64,000 bases of DNA, from assembly GCF_000721265.1 (NCBI RefSeq), contig NZ_JOFZ01000001.1, positions 744,001-808,000 on the forward strand. Reading direction: 5' to 3'. The translations under genes were made by a program, and so were the position numbers. This DNA is from Streptomyces sp. NRRL F-5126 (GTDB lineage: Bacteria > Actinomycetota > Actinomycetes > Streptomycetales > Streptomycetaceae). Of the stretch, positions 17,036 to 24,820 are shown one piece after another (position 1 is the first letter of the stretch; every line of letters begins with the position of its first letter). The notes below the pieces were generated by a model. That model was given only the letters and a program-made list of their open reading frames with translations, had not been told where the DNA came from and ran no database searches.

Positions 17036-17303
17036 AGGACCGGGGTTTCCTTCCACCTCGTACATCGGGGCGCCCGCCACTGGGTTGGTCGGGGAGCGGT
17101 GACGGAGCCGGCGGACACATACGCTGGTCGAGCGGCGCCGTTCGTGGGTGGAGCGACGCCGACACACGAGTGTGTGGATACGGCCGTCACGAGCGGAAGG
17201 CACCGAGCGGAGGGCGAGGGGTTTCCCTAATCCCGACTCGTCAGCGTGCACGGGTCAGGGCGAAGGAACGGCTGCGAGCGATACGGGTGTTAGTTTCCTT
17301 CCC

Positions 17304-17933
17304 GTGTCGAAGCATCAGGACGAGACGAGAGTGGCCTACGACGGGATCGCCGACCTGTATGCCTCGATGTTCAGCAGCCGGTTGGAGACGCGACCGTTCG
17401 CGCGGAACATGATCGGCACCTTCGCCGAGCTCGTGCGGGCCACCGGTAACCCGCGGGTGGCCGACGTCGGGTGCGGCCCCGGTCATCTCACCGCCATGCT
17501 GCACGACTTGGGTCTTGAGGCCTTCGGGTTCGACCTCTCCCCCGCCATGGTCGCCCACGCACGGCGGACCCAGCCGGCGCTGCGGTTCGAGGAAGCGCGC
17601 ATGGAAGCCCTGCCGGTCGAGGACGGTGCACTCGGCGGAGTGCTGGCCCACTACTCCATGATCCACACTCCGCCTGAGGAATTGCCCGCGCTCCTCGCCG
17701 AGCAGGTGCGTGTTCTGGCGCCAGGGGGCCTGCTCCTGGTGTCCCTCTTCGGCACCGAGGGACCGGAGCCGGTCCGCTTCGACCACAAGGTGACTCCCGC
17801 CTACAGCTGGCCGGTGGACCGGTTCGCCGAACTGCTGGGCGGGGCCGGATTCGTCACATTCGCCCGGCTGCTGCACGCCCCGGCGTCCGAGCGGGGCTTC
17901 CTCGACACCCATGTGCTGGCGCGTCGGCCCTGA
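17304..17933 (+). CDS. Class I SAM-dependent methyltransferase
   Basis: A 209-residue protein. GTG 17304 is used because the usual N-terminus (SKHQDETRVAYDGIADLYA) begins there; upstream frame is unlike coding sequence. Motif I is VADVGCGPGHL, followed by GFDLSPAMVAHAR and LPVEDGALGGVLAHYSMIHTP, typical of the UbiE/Methyltransf_11 type. The substrate is unknown. It diverges from the metalloprotease across 268 bases. Likely a small-molecule methyltransferase. Confidence 0.85.
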   Translation: MSKHQDETRVAYDGIADLYASMFSSRLETRPFARNMIGTFAELVRATGNPRVADVGCGPGHLTAMLHDLGLEAFGFDLSPAMVAHARRTQPALRFEEARMEALPVEDGALGGVLAHYSMIHTPPEELPALLAEQVRVLAPGGLLLVSLFGTEGPEPVRFDHKVTPAYSWPVDRFAELLGGAGFVTFARLLHAPASERGFLDTHVLARRP

Positions 17934-18175
17934 GAGCGTGGGGCATGCGCCCGCTTCGTCCCGCGCACGCGGACGCACGCCAAGTGGTCGCGATCGCGCC
18001 CTCGCGGCTGGACGCGGACCGTGCGGGGCAGCGCGGACGGGTGCGCACGTCGCCGGTCGACGTCGGGCCCCGGCATCGCATGGGCATGGGGCGTCCGACA
18101 CCATCACCGCCGCGGCCGGAGTACTGCTCCCGCCGCCCTTCGCGGGTCGAGGACAAGGGCCGAGGGAGAGAAGTC

Positions 18176-18649
18176 ATGGGATCCTGCGAACCATGCCCCG
18201 AGTGCGGTGCGCCGATGGATCCGCTGGATCCGCGGTCCTGCGACGAGTTGTTCCACGCCCTGCTCGCTCTGGACCATTCACGTCGGGAACCGTGGGGGCC
18301 GCTGCACGGTGTCTCGGTCTCCTGCTTCCTGCTCCAGCACCCCCATCGGCTTCCCGCCGACGGCGGCGCGATGGCTCGGGCGCTCCTGCGTGCGTACCTG
18401 CGGGGCGGCCTCGACGAGGTGGACCGGCTCGTCGGTCAGGCCCGTCGTGGCAACTCCCATCGTGTGAGGGGCACGCCCTCACGGGTGGTCCGTGACGCGG
18501 CCGTGCCGCACTGCGACGCGTCGCGGCCCCGTTTCTCCGTCACGATCCAAGACGTCGCCGTCGATGGGACGTTCCCTGCCTCGGAGTTCACGCAACGCGT
18601 CGAGGCCTGGGCTGCCGCGGCGGTCGACGCCTGGCGCCGCGGCGCGTGA
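18176..18649 (+). CDS. DUF5946 family protein
   Basis: A 157-residue protein; ATG 18176 follows GAGGGA at 18162. The N-terminus CPECGAPMDPLDPRSCDELFHALLALDHS has the paired cysteines and the ELFHALLALDH segment I associate with DUF5946; VSCFLLQHP continues it. The CPxC and later Cys could bind metal. Function unknown. A terminator follows at once. Confidence 0.7.
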   Translation: MGSCEPCPECGAPMDPLDPRSCDELFHALLALDHSRREPWGPLHGVSVSCFLLQHPHRLPADGGAMARALLRAYLRGGLDEVDRLVGQARRGNSHRVRGTPSRVVRDAAVPHCDASRPRFSVTIQDVAVDGTFPASEFTQRVEAWAAAAVDAWRRGA

Positions 18650-18657
18650 ACGCGGAG

Positions 18658-18689
18658 GGCCGTGGCCCGCCGGAGAGCGGGCCACGGCC
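18658..18689 (+). terminator. Hairpin terminator between convergent genes
   Basis: A perfect 13-bp stem (GGCCGTGGCCCGC and its complement) with a 6-base loop follows the DUF5946 stop. There is no U-tract, as is common in Streptomyces. It faces the convergent oxidoreductase gene. Confidence 0.65.
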
Positions 18690-18787
18690 TGAAGCTGTGC
18701 GCCGCCCGCCGCTCCTCCGGTGTCCCGTGCCTCGACGTCCCGTGACGCGACGCCACGAGCCGCGGAGCGCAGCAGACCGTTGGCGCC

Positions 18788-19705
18788 TCACGCACGCATG
18801 TCGATGACGGTCTTCCCCTTGCGCCGCCCCGTCGGGTTGAGCGCGGTGAGCGCGTCGTCCAGGGGCGTGACGTCGCCGATGTTCGTCCGCAGGCGTCCGT
18901 CGCGTACCCGCTGGACGATCTCGCCCAGTTGCGCGCGGTCCGACTCGACGACGAAGTCGATGGCCAGGCCGTCGGCGGGGCGGGCCTCGGGCGGGGCGAC
19001 GACCGTGACGAGTGTTCCTCCCGCCCGGATCAGGCCCACGGACCGGCGCTGGATGTCGCCGCCGATGCCATCGAAGACCAGGTCGACGCCGCCGACGTCT
19101 TCGAGCTTGTCGTTGGCGAGGTCGACGAACTCCTGCGCGCCGAAGTCGAGCGCCTTCTCGCGGTCGCCCGTGCGTCCGGTACCGATGACGTACGCGCCGG
19201 CCTCGCGCGCCAACTGCGTCACCATCGTCCCGACCGCGCCGGCCGCGCCGTGCACGAGCACGCTCTGCCCTGCCCGGAGGCGGCCGTGGTCGAACAGGCC
19301 CTGCCACGCGGTCAGGCCGGAGATCGGCAGGCTCGCGGCCGTCGCGAAGTCGACGTCCCCCGGCAGCGGGGCGAGGTTGCGCGCCTCGACGGCCGCGTAC
19401 TCGGCGAGGGTGCCGGGGCGGTGCCAGTCCGTGAGGCCGAACACCCGCTGCCCGACGGACAGGCCCGTGGTGCCGTAGCCGAGGGCGGTGACCACCCCGG
19501 CCAGCTCGTGTCCGGGGATCGGCGTGGTGCGGTCGTGACCGAGGCGGTCCGTCCAGGTCGACGGCCAGTCCAGCTCGGTGGGGACGAATCCCGCCGCGTG
19601 GACCCGCACGACGACGTCGTTGATCGCCGGCTCCGGCTCCCGCTGCTGCCCCAGGGTCATCCCGGCCGTTCCCGCAGCCTGGTCCGTTACCACGATTGCC
19701 TTCAT
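18788..19705 (-). CDS. NADP-dependent oxidoreductase (MDR / quinone oxidoreductase type)
   Basis: A 305-residue zinc-free medium-chain dehydrogenase. The start MKAIVVTDQAAG at 19705 is preceded by AAGGTG. PGHELAGVV and the NADP-binding VLVHGAAGAVGTMVTQLA are typical of quinone oxidoreductase-like proteins. It shares a divergent promoter region with a TetR regulator that carries two identical inverted repeats. Expression is therefore likely repressed by that TetR and induced by a small electrophile or substrate; this is inference. Confidence 0.87.
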   Translation of the reverse strand: MKAIVVTDQAAGTAGMTLGQQREPEPAINDVVVRVHAAGFVPTELDWPSTWTDRLGHDRTTPIPGHELAGVVTALGYGTTGLSVGQRVFGLTDWHRPGTLAEYAAVEARNLAPLPGDVDFATAASLPISGLTAWQGLFDHGRLRAGQSVLVHGAAGAVGTMVTQLAREAGAYVIGTGRTGDREKALDFGAQEFVDLANDKLEDVGGVDLVFDGIGGDIQRRSVGLIRAGGTLVTVVAPPEARPADGLAIDFVVESDRAQLGEIVQRVRDGRLRTNIGDVTPLDDALTALNPTGRRKGKTVIDMRA

Positions 19706-19736
19706 GGGGAACACCTTCCTGCATCCGCGCATTTTC

Positions 19737-19752
19737 TGGGCTTCCCAGCCCA
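19737..19752. promoter_or_regulatory. TetR operator candidate 1
   Basis: TGGGCT-tccc-AGCCCA, a perfect 6-bp dyad in the divergent promoter region, with the same half-sites as the site at 19780-19795. Confidence 0.6.
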
Positions 19753-19779
19753 CTTCTTGGAGTGAACATCATCCGACAC

Positions 19780-19795
19780 TGGGCTGTCAAGCCCA
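19780..19795. promoter_or_regulatory. TetR operator candidate 2
   Basis: TGGGCT-gtca-AGCCCA, with identical half-sites and spacing to the site 43 bases away (about four helical turns). It lies 20 bases before the TetR start codon. Confidence 0.6.
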
Positions 19796-19815
19796 AACTG
19801 GCGTTACCATGAAGT

Positions 19816-20454
19816 ATGACCACCACGACGGCAGCCCCGGCGCCTCACACGCTCACGTCCAAGGGACAGGCCACCCGCGCCCGCATCCTGGAGCAGGCCG
19901 CCGAGCTCATTTACACGAAGGGCGTCCACGCGACGAACAACGAGCAGATCCGCCGCGCGGCCGGCGTCAGCGGATCACAGCTCAACCACTACTTCCCGAA
20001 CAAGGAGAGCCTCGTCCTCGCTGTCATAGCCTGGCAGGCCGAGCGCGTCCTCACGTTCCACCGCAGTGCGCGCTTCGGCCACTTCGACAGCCTCGACGCG
20101 TTCCGCGACTGGGCGGATCACTACGTCGCCTACGAGCGTGCCTACCAGGAAGGCTGCACGCTCGGCTCCCTCGCGAGCGAGATCATCAAGACGGACCTCG
20201 ATGTCCACGATCAGCTCGCGGGCGAGTTCGATCAGTGGCGTGACATCTTCCGCGACGGGCTCCAGCGGATGCGGCGGCTCGGCCGCCTCGACGCGGACGC
20301 CGATCCCGCCCGGCTCGCGAACCTTCTCCTGGCCGCGTTCCAGGGCGGCATGCTGCTCGCGCAGGTCGCCGGGAACAACACTCCCCTGGAGGACGCGCTG
20401 GGGGCGGCCATCGACCACGTGCAGGCTCTCACGACGGCTCAGCCGGACGCCTGA
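19816..20454 (+). CDS. TetR family transcriptional regulator
   Basis: A 212-residue protein with the N-terminal TetR helix-turn-helix at ~18-62 (TRARILEQAAELIYTKGVHA ... RRAAGVSGSQLNHYFPNKESL). The C-terminal ligand domain contains the TetR_C-like YERAYQEGCTLGSLASEI. Divergent from the oxidoreductase, which it probably represses together with itself via the TGGGCT-N4-AGCCCA sites. Ligand unknown. Confidence 0.9.
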   Translation: MTTTTAAPAPHTLTSKGQATRARILEQAAELIYTKGVHATNNEQIRRAAGVSGSQLNHYFPNKESLVLAVIAWQAERVLTFHRSARFGHFDSLDAFRDWADHYVAYERAYQEGCTLGSLASEIIKTDLDVHDQLAGEFDQWRDIFRDGLQRMRRLGRLDADADPARLANLLLAAFQGGMLLAQVAGNNTPLEDALGAAIDHVQALTTAQPDA

Positions 20455-20502
20455 CCGGTCGGCGTGCGGCAGATGTCCCACCCGTGCGAACGCGGGACAA
20501 GC

Positions 20503-20540
20503 GGGCGGGCCGCGCACGATGATCCGTGCGCGGCCCGCCC
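20503..20540. terminator. Bidirectional hairpin terminator
   Basis: A perfect 16-bp GC-rich stem (20503-20518 with 20525-20540) and 6-base loop between the convergent TetR and chitinase genes. Confidence 0.7.
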
Positions 20541-20554
20541 CAGTGTGTTGTGTG

Positions 20555-21862
20555 TCAGTGCCCGAGGTCGCTCAGGAACTTCTTGGTGTACTCCAGCGAC
20601 GTCGTGCTGGGGACCGAGTTGCACGTGGGGGACGCATACCCGCCGGAGCAGGGCGTGTCCCGGTCAAGGGACCAGTAGTGCACCCCGGCAAGGCCGTTGC
20701 TGACCGCGTACGACGACAGTGTGTCCACGTCCGAGGCGGTGAAGGTCTCGCTGGTGGAGTCGTTCAGGCCGATCATCGGTGTCACGGCGATCTTGCTCGC
20801 CGGGATCCCGTAGGTGTGTTCGAGGTTCTTCACGGCCTGGATCGCCGACTGCGCCATCTCGCACTTGCCGGAGACGACGACGCACACGCTGCTGGACGTC
20901 GAGGTGCCGTAGTCCATGGTCATCAGGTTGATGGCGTACTTGTTCAGGCCCGAGCCCTTCACGGCCTTGACGACCTCGTCGCCGAGGGGGTTCACGCCGC
21001 TGTAGCTGCCGTCGGACGCTCCCAGCGTGGCGAGCGTGAACGTGAACCGCAGGTTCGGGTACTGCGCCTGCGCTCCTGCCGCCGAGGCCACCAGGTTCTG
21101 GATGTCCGACGCGCTCTGACCGGCTTCGATGTCGAAGTCGATGCCGACCAGGTTCGGGCTGGCGTAGCGGGCGATGAACGATTCCATGCCCGCGGTCGAG
21201 GCGCACCTGAACGTGCCGCCCGCACCGCCGGTCGACACGACGTAGTCCAGGTCGGCGGCCTTGAGCTGGGGCACGTTCGCGGCGGCCCAGTTGGCGCCCG
21301 AGACGCCGCCCCACGTCTCGCTGCCGCAGGTGCCGGTGGCGAACGCGAGCGTGAGCCCGGACAGGTTCGGGACGTACTGCGACTTGAGGCTGCCGGAGCC
21401 CACCACCGGGATGGGGGAGCCGGTCACGGCCGTCCGCATCTGGTTGGTGTTCCAGTCCATGTTGATGGTGACGTCCTTGTACGGGCTGAAGAGCAGGCCG
21501 CTCGCCGAGCCCGTACCGGTCCCGCCGCCGTCTCCGCCACCGTCTCCGCCGCCGTCGCCTCCTCCCGTGGAGCCGCCGGTGCACGAGCCGTTGGACGTCC
21601 AGGGCTGTCCGGAACCGGCTCCGCCGTTGCTGGTCGCCGGGTCGTTGCCCTGGGTCCAGTAGTTGGCGGTGTAGTTGGTCCCGTTCTCGCTCGCCTGCTG
21701 ACCGCCGGTGTAGACGGTGCCGGCACTCCACGCCGCGGCGCACGTGGTGGCCGCCTGCGCGGCCGGCGCCATGGCCGCCGCGAAGGCCGTGCCGCCGAGA
21801 GTCAGCCCGAGCGCCGAGCCGGCGACAAGAGCTTTGCGTAGAATCCGTCTTCCGACTCGCAT
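20555..21862 (-). CDS. Secreted GH18 chitinase with N-terminal CBM5/12
   Basis: A 435-residue protein; ATG 21862 follows GGAGGG. Signal peptide 1-37 ends in APAAQA. A CBM5/12 module follows at ~40-92 (CAAAWSAGTVYTGGQQ...NYTANYWTQGNDP). An Asp-Gly-rich linker (~95-118) leads to the GH18 barrel, whose catalytic motif IDFDIEAG gives Asp242, Asp244 and the acid Glu246. It hydrolyses chitin outside the cell. Two DasR-like dyads (21976-22013) and three phased TGCACGT repeats lie upstream, so induction by N-acetylglucosamine through DasR is likely. Confidence 0.92.
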   Translation of the reverse strand: MRVGRRILRKALVAGSALGLTLGGTAFAAAMAPAAQAATTCAAAWSAGTVYTGGQQASENGTNYTANYWTQGNDPATSNGGAGSGQPWTSNGSCTGGSTGGGDGGGDGGGDGGGTGTGSASGLLFSPYKDVTINMDWNTNQMRTAVTGSPIPVVGSGSLKSQYVPNLSGLTLAFATGTCGSETWGGVSGANWAAANVPQLKAADLDYVVSTGGAGGTFRCASTAGMESFIARYASPNLVGIDFDIEAGQSASDIQNLVASAAGAQAQYPNLRFTFTLATLGASDGSYSGVNPLGDEVVKAVKGSGLNKYAINLMTMDYGTSTSSSVCVVVSGKCEMAQSAIQAVKNLEHTYGIPASKIAVTPMIGLNDSTSETFTASDVDTLSSYAVSNGLAGVHYWSLDRDTPCSGGYASPTCNSVPSTTSLEYTKKFLSDLGH

Positions 21863-21938
21863 GAACCCTCCAAGGATGAGAGGAGCTGTTGCGATTGCGG
21901 CACCTCGCTCAACCCGAGGGCCGACAAAGCGGCCGCTC

Positions 21939-21965
21939 TGCACGTTTTTGCACGTGCCTGCACGT
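21939..21965 (-). promoter_or_regulatory. Three phased TGCACGT repeats in the chitinase leader
   Basis: TGCACGT occurs at 21939-21945, 21949-21955 and 21959-21965, spaced exactly 10 bases apart (one helical turn), between the DasR-like sites and the start codon. A second regulator may bind here. Confidence 0.45.
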
Positions 21966-21975
21966 GGGCGAACGG

Positions 21976-21991
21976 AGTGGTCTCAACCACT
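21976..21991 (-). promoter_or_regulatory. DasR-like (dre) operator 1
   Basis: AGTGGTCTCAACCACT is a dyad (AGTGGT/ACCACT) close to the DasR consensus ACTGGTCTAGACCACT, upstream of the chitinase gene. Confidence 0.65.
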
Positions 21992-21997
21992 GAGCGG

Positions 21998-22013
21998 ATT
22001 GGTCAAGACCAAT
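21998..22013 (-). promoter_or_regulatory. DasR-like (dre) operator 2
   Basis: ATTGGTCAAGACCAAT, a near-perfect dyad matching the DasR core TGGTC-N-AGACCA, 22 bases (two helical turns) from operator 1. Chitinase promoters in Streptomyces typically carry such paired elements. Confidence 0.7.
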
Positions 22014-22310
22014 TTGTACGGCGAGTGAACAGCCCGGTCAAGACTTCAATAAAGTTGCATAAATAATTTGGCTGAATCGACAGGCCATCTTTTCGCTGTA
22101 ATTTCTCCGCAAAAATCACAGCATATGGCGACACGCCGTCGCCGGCGCCGGTCGCCCATTGGCGGAGAATGAGTAATTTGATCCGATTTCGGCGAAGTCT
22201 CGATCCATTGAGAGGGTCGAGTTTCGGCACGCCCCTCCCCCGGTCGCGCCGGGCTACGGCATCGTGGGCCACCAGAGCGGCGGCCGCGCGACAGCAGAGG
22301 ACGACGAGTC
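22014..22310 (+). other. AT-richer intergenic region
   Basis: About 300 bases with no supported gene; 22040-22190 is clearly AT-richer than its surroundings. It holds the distal chitinase promoter and probably the promoter of the PPOX-type gene. A minus-strand frame exists but has no ribosome binding site or recognisable domain. Confidence 0.4.
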
Positions 22311-22823
22311 ATGGACCCCCACCGGATCGCGCAGGAACTGGCCGACGCCGACGAGCTGCTGAGCCGGGCGTCGATGGCACGGCTGGCCTACAACGGACTC
22401 GACGGGCTGCCACGCGTCATCCCGATCGGGATCTTCTGGACCGGCGACGAGATCGTCATGTCCACCGCGGCCACGGCGCCCAAGGTGCAGGCGCTCTCCG
22501 CCCGCCCCGAGGTCGCCCTGACGATCGACGCCGGCGACAGCCCCGGCTCGGCGAAGACACTGTCGGTGCGCGGCGTCGCGCACCTCACCATCGTCGACGG
22601 AGTGGTCCCGGAATACCTCGCGGCCGCGCGGCAGAACTTCGACGCCGAGTACGCGGCCGAGTTCGAACGGAATTGCCGGGCCATGTACGACCAAATGGCG
22701 CGTATCGCGGTCGAGCCTCGGTGGGCACGGTATTACGACTTCGGCGCCGGGCGAATGCCTCAATTCCTCGCCGAACTGGCCAAGAAGGCGAACGACAGAG
22801 GCGAGCATCGTGCGACTGAGTGA
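22311..22823 (+). CDS. Pyridoxamine-phosphate-oxidase-like (PPOX/FDOR) flavoprotein
   Basis: A 170-residue protein with the split-barrel flavin/F420-binding pattern: LLSRASMARLAYNGLDGLPRVIPIGIFWTG, given in family order (segment is ~23-52), then STAATAPKVQALSARPEVALTID and VRGVAHL. Such proteins bind FMN, F420 or haem and reduce small molecules. Substrate unknown. Its 3' end overlaps the DUF6188 gene by 14 bases, so the two are probably co-translated. Confidence 0.78.
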   Translation: MDPHRIAQELADADELLSRASMARLAYNGLDGLPRVIPIGIFWTGDEIVMSTAATAPKVQALSARPEVALTIDAGDSPGSAKTLSVRGVAHLTIVDGVVPEYLAAARQNFDAEYAAEFERNCRAMYDQMARIAVEPRWARYYDFGAGRMPQFLAELAKKANDRGEHRATE

Positions 22824-23217
22824 GCACGACGACTACTGGAGCATCGCGGTCGAGGAAGCCGGCGTCACGCGCGTCTGCTTCGACTTCGCCGTCACCTTTC
22901 TGGTGAATTCCGCTGGGTCGCCCTCGCTTGAGCTGCGGATAGAGGATCCCTTCGTCCTCGCGAACCCTGATGGTTCTGAGACGACCATCGACCCGGAGGG
23001 CGGAGCCGAGCAACTCGCGCCGGCCCTGTCGCTCCTCCACACCCGTCTCGTCCACCTGCACGCGTACAAGGACGGGGGCCTTGAGGTCGGGTTGGAAGGC
23101 GGGGCTTCGCTCCGTGTCGACGCGTCGGACGCGTTCGAGCCCTGGGGGCTGACCGCAGCGGACGGGACCCGGATCGTGTCCACACCGGGAAGAGAGCTTG
23201 CCGTGTGGAGACGTTGA
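22810..23217 (+). CDS. DUF6188 family protein
   Basis: A 135-residue protein starting at GTG 22810 inside the upstream gene. The pattern (CFDFAVTFLV, LELRIEDPFVL, then EQLAPALSLLHTRLVHLHAYKDGGLEVGLEGGA and PWGLTAADG) matches the small beta-rich DUF6188 family, which has no assigned function. It is translationally coupled to the PPOX gene. Confidence 0.68.
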   Translation: MRLSEHDDYWSIAVEEAGVTRVCFDFAVTFLVNSAGSPSLELRIEDPFVLANPDGSETTIDPEGGAEQLAPALSLLHTRLVHLHAYKDGGLEVGLEGGASLRVDASDAFEPWGLTAADGTRIVSTPGRELAVWRR

Positions 23218-23262
23218 CGAGGACAGCTGGAGGGCTCCGAAACGTGGCGTCACGGCGGACGA

Positions 23263-23339
23263 TCGGGCAGCGGGCGAACGGGCGTCGGGCGATTGGGTGT
23301 CGGGCATCGGGCGGCGGGCGGTCGGGCAGCGGGCGATCA
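23263..23339 (+). repeat. Low-complexity GGGC-rich repeat
   Basis: Irregular tandem cgggc/gggcg units fill the space between the DUF6188 stop and the end of the convergent QorB-like gene. Possibly acts as a structured 3' region. Confidence 0.6.
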
Positions 23340-24191
23340 GGCGAGTGCGGCGGAGATCGCCTCTGCGGGGGCCGTGGTCGGGCGTCCGATCAGGCGCCGC
23401 AGGTCGCCGGAGTCGGTGAACAGCTCGCCTCGACCCATGGCGACATCGGCGTCGACGAGAACGCGCGCCAGTTCGCCGGGCACGCCGCTCTCGGCCAGCA
23501 CCCGGGCGAACTGCCCTGCCGGCAGGTCGGTGTACCGGATCCGCTGCCCCGTGGCGGACGAGACCTCCGCGGCGAACCCGGCCAGCGTGAACGCCTCGTC
23601 GCCACCCAGCTCGTACACCTTGCCGGCGTGGCCGCCGGTGGCCAGCACGGCTGCTGCCGCGTCCGCGTAGTCGGCGCGGGTCGCGGCGCTGATCCTGCCC
23701 TCGCCGGCCGCCCCGACGATCGCTCCGCCACTCAGCACCTGCGGGAGTTGGGCGGTGTAGTTCTCCAGGTACCAGCCGTTGCGCAGCATCACACTGGGAA
23801 CGCGTTCCCGCAGGTACTCCTCTGTCTCCCGGTGGGTGTCCGCGAGGGCCGTACTCGACGTGTCCGCCCGCAACATGCTCGTATACGCGACCAGCGGCAC
23901 ACCCGCCGCCACCGCGGCGTCGATGGCGCGGCGATGGTTGGCGACGCGCTCGTCGACAGTCGTCGTGGAGATCAGCAGCAGCTTGTCAGCACCCTCGAAG
24001 GCCGCGGGGAGGCCGTCCGGCTCAGCGAAGTCGGCCGGGCGCACCACTATGCCGCGATCGGCGAAATCCTTGAGCTTGGTGATGTCACGGCTGGTCGCGA
24101 CGATGCCGGAGGCGGGCACTCCGCGGGCAAGCAGCGCTTCGACAGTGAGCCTGCCCAGCTGCCCTGATGCTCCGGTGACAACGATCGACAT
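23337..24191 (-). CDS. NAD(P)H-binding quinone oxidoreductase (QorB/NmrA-like SDR)
   Basis: A 284-residue atypical short-chain dehydrogenase. It opens MSIVVTGASGQLGRLTVEAL, the NADP-binding TGxxGxxG motif, and continues with LRNGWYLENYTAQLP and GKVYELGGDEAFT, typical of quinone oxidoreductase 2 (YtfG/QorB). It diverges from an HxlR regulator, the same pairing as ytfG-ytfH in other bacteria, so it is probably induced under quinone or disulfide stress. Confidence 0.85.
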   Translation of the reverse strand: MSIVVTGASGQLGRLTVEALLARGVPASGIVATSRDITKLKDFADRGIVVRPADFAEPDGLPAAFEGADKLLLISTTTVDERVANHRRAIDAAVAAGVPLVAYTSMLRADTSSTALADTHRETEEYLRERVPSVMLRNGWYLENYTAQLPQVLSGGAIVGAAGEGRISAATRADYADAAAAVLATGGHAGKVYELGGDEAFTLAGFAAEVSSATGQRIRYTDLPAGQFARVLAESGVPGELARVLVDADVAMGRGELFTDSGDLRRLIGRPTTAPAEAISAALA

Positions 24192-24260
24192 GGTGCTCGC
24201 CCCTCTCCGCCGCGGACCTCCCGCGGCACAAAACCCATGATGACCTGGTCACTCTCCTTT

Positions 24261-24285
24261 GGTAAGGACGCACTTCGCGGTAAGG
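24261..24285. promoter_or_regulatory. HxlR-type direct repeat
   Basis: GGTAAGG at 24261-24267 is repeated at 24279-24285, 18 bases apart, between the divergent QorB-like and HxlR genes. A likely regulator-binding site. Confidence 0.4.
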
Positions 24286-24310
24286 TGGCCACCCTGGCGA
24301 AAGGATCGAG

Positions 24311-24721
24311 GTGAGGTTGGTGACGACCGCCGAGGATGTGATCGAGCCCATACCGTCGTGGGACCCGTACGCGCGTGGCTGTCCCTCGCGCGACCTGCTC
24401 GACCAGATCGGCAGCAAGTGGGCCGTGCTGGTGCTGGGCGAGCTCGGCAGGCACGGGCCGTGCCGGTTCACCCAGCTGCGGCAGCGGCTGGCGGGGGTGA
24501 GCGAGAAGATGCTCACCCAGACCCTTCGCACGCTCGAACGCGACGGGATCGTCCTGCGGACGGTGTACCCCGAGGTACCCGTCCGCGTGGAGTACGCGCT
24601 GACGCCGCTGGGCCAGACGCTGCGAGGCCCGCTGAAGGCGCTCGCGGAGTGGTCGGTGGACCACGTCCACCAGGTCATCACCGCCCGCGAGGAGTACGAC
24701 GAGCGGCCCGGAAAGCGGTAG
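24311..24721 (+). CDS. HxlR family transcriptional regulator
   Basis: A 136-residue winged-helix protein. GTG 24311 is preceded by AAAGGA; a second GTG three codons on is possible. It has the HxlR Cys (YARGCPSRDLLDQIGSKWAVLVL) and the wing GVSEKMLTQTLRTLERDGIV. The conserved cysteine is redox-sensing in quinone-responsive members. It probably controls the divergent oxidoreductase. Confidence 0.9.
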   Translation: MRLVTTAEDVIEPIPSWDPYARGCPSRDLLDQIGSKWAVLVLGELGRHGPCRFTQLRQRLAGVSEKMLTQTLRTLERDGIVLRTVYPEVPVRVEYALTPLGQTLRGPLKALAEWSVDHVHQVITAREEYDERPGKR

Positions 24722-24820
24722 TGCGCGTACCGCGCCGCCGTCCGACCGGTCGACGTCGCCATCCCCTACGGGGCGTGGGCGAGGGTGCGGGAACGGCCAA
24801 GGCGGAAGGGGAGGTTGCCG

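Noticed and set aside
22003..22272. Minus-strand frame in the AT-rich region before the PPOX gene
   Set aside because: It spans the DasR-like operator region, has atypical composition and no domain match.
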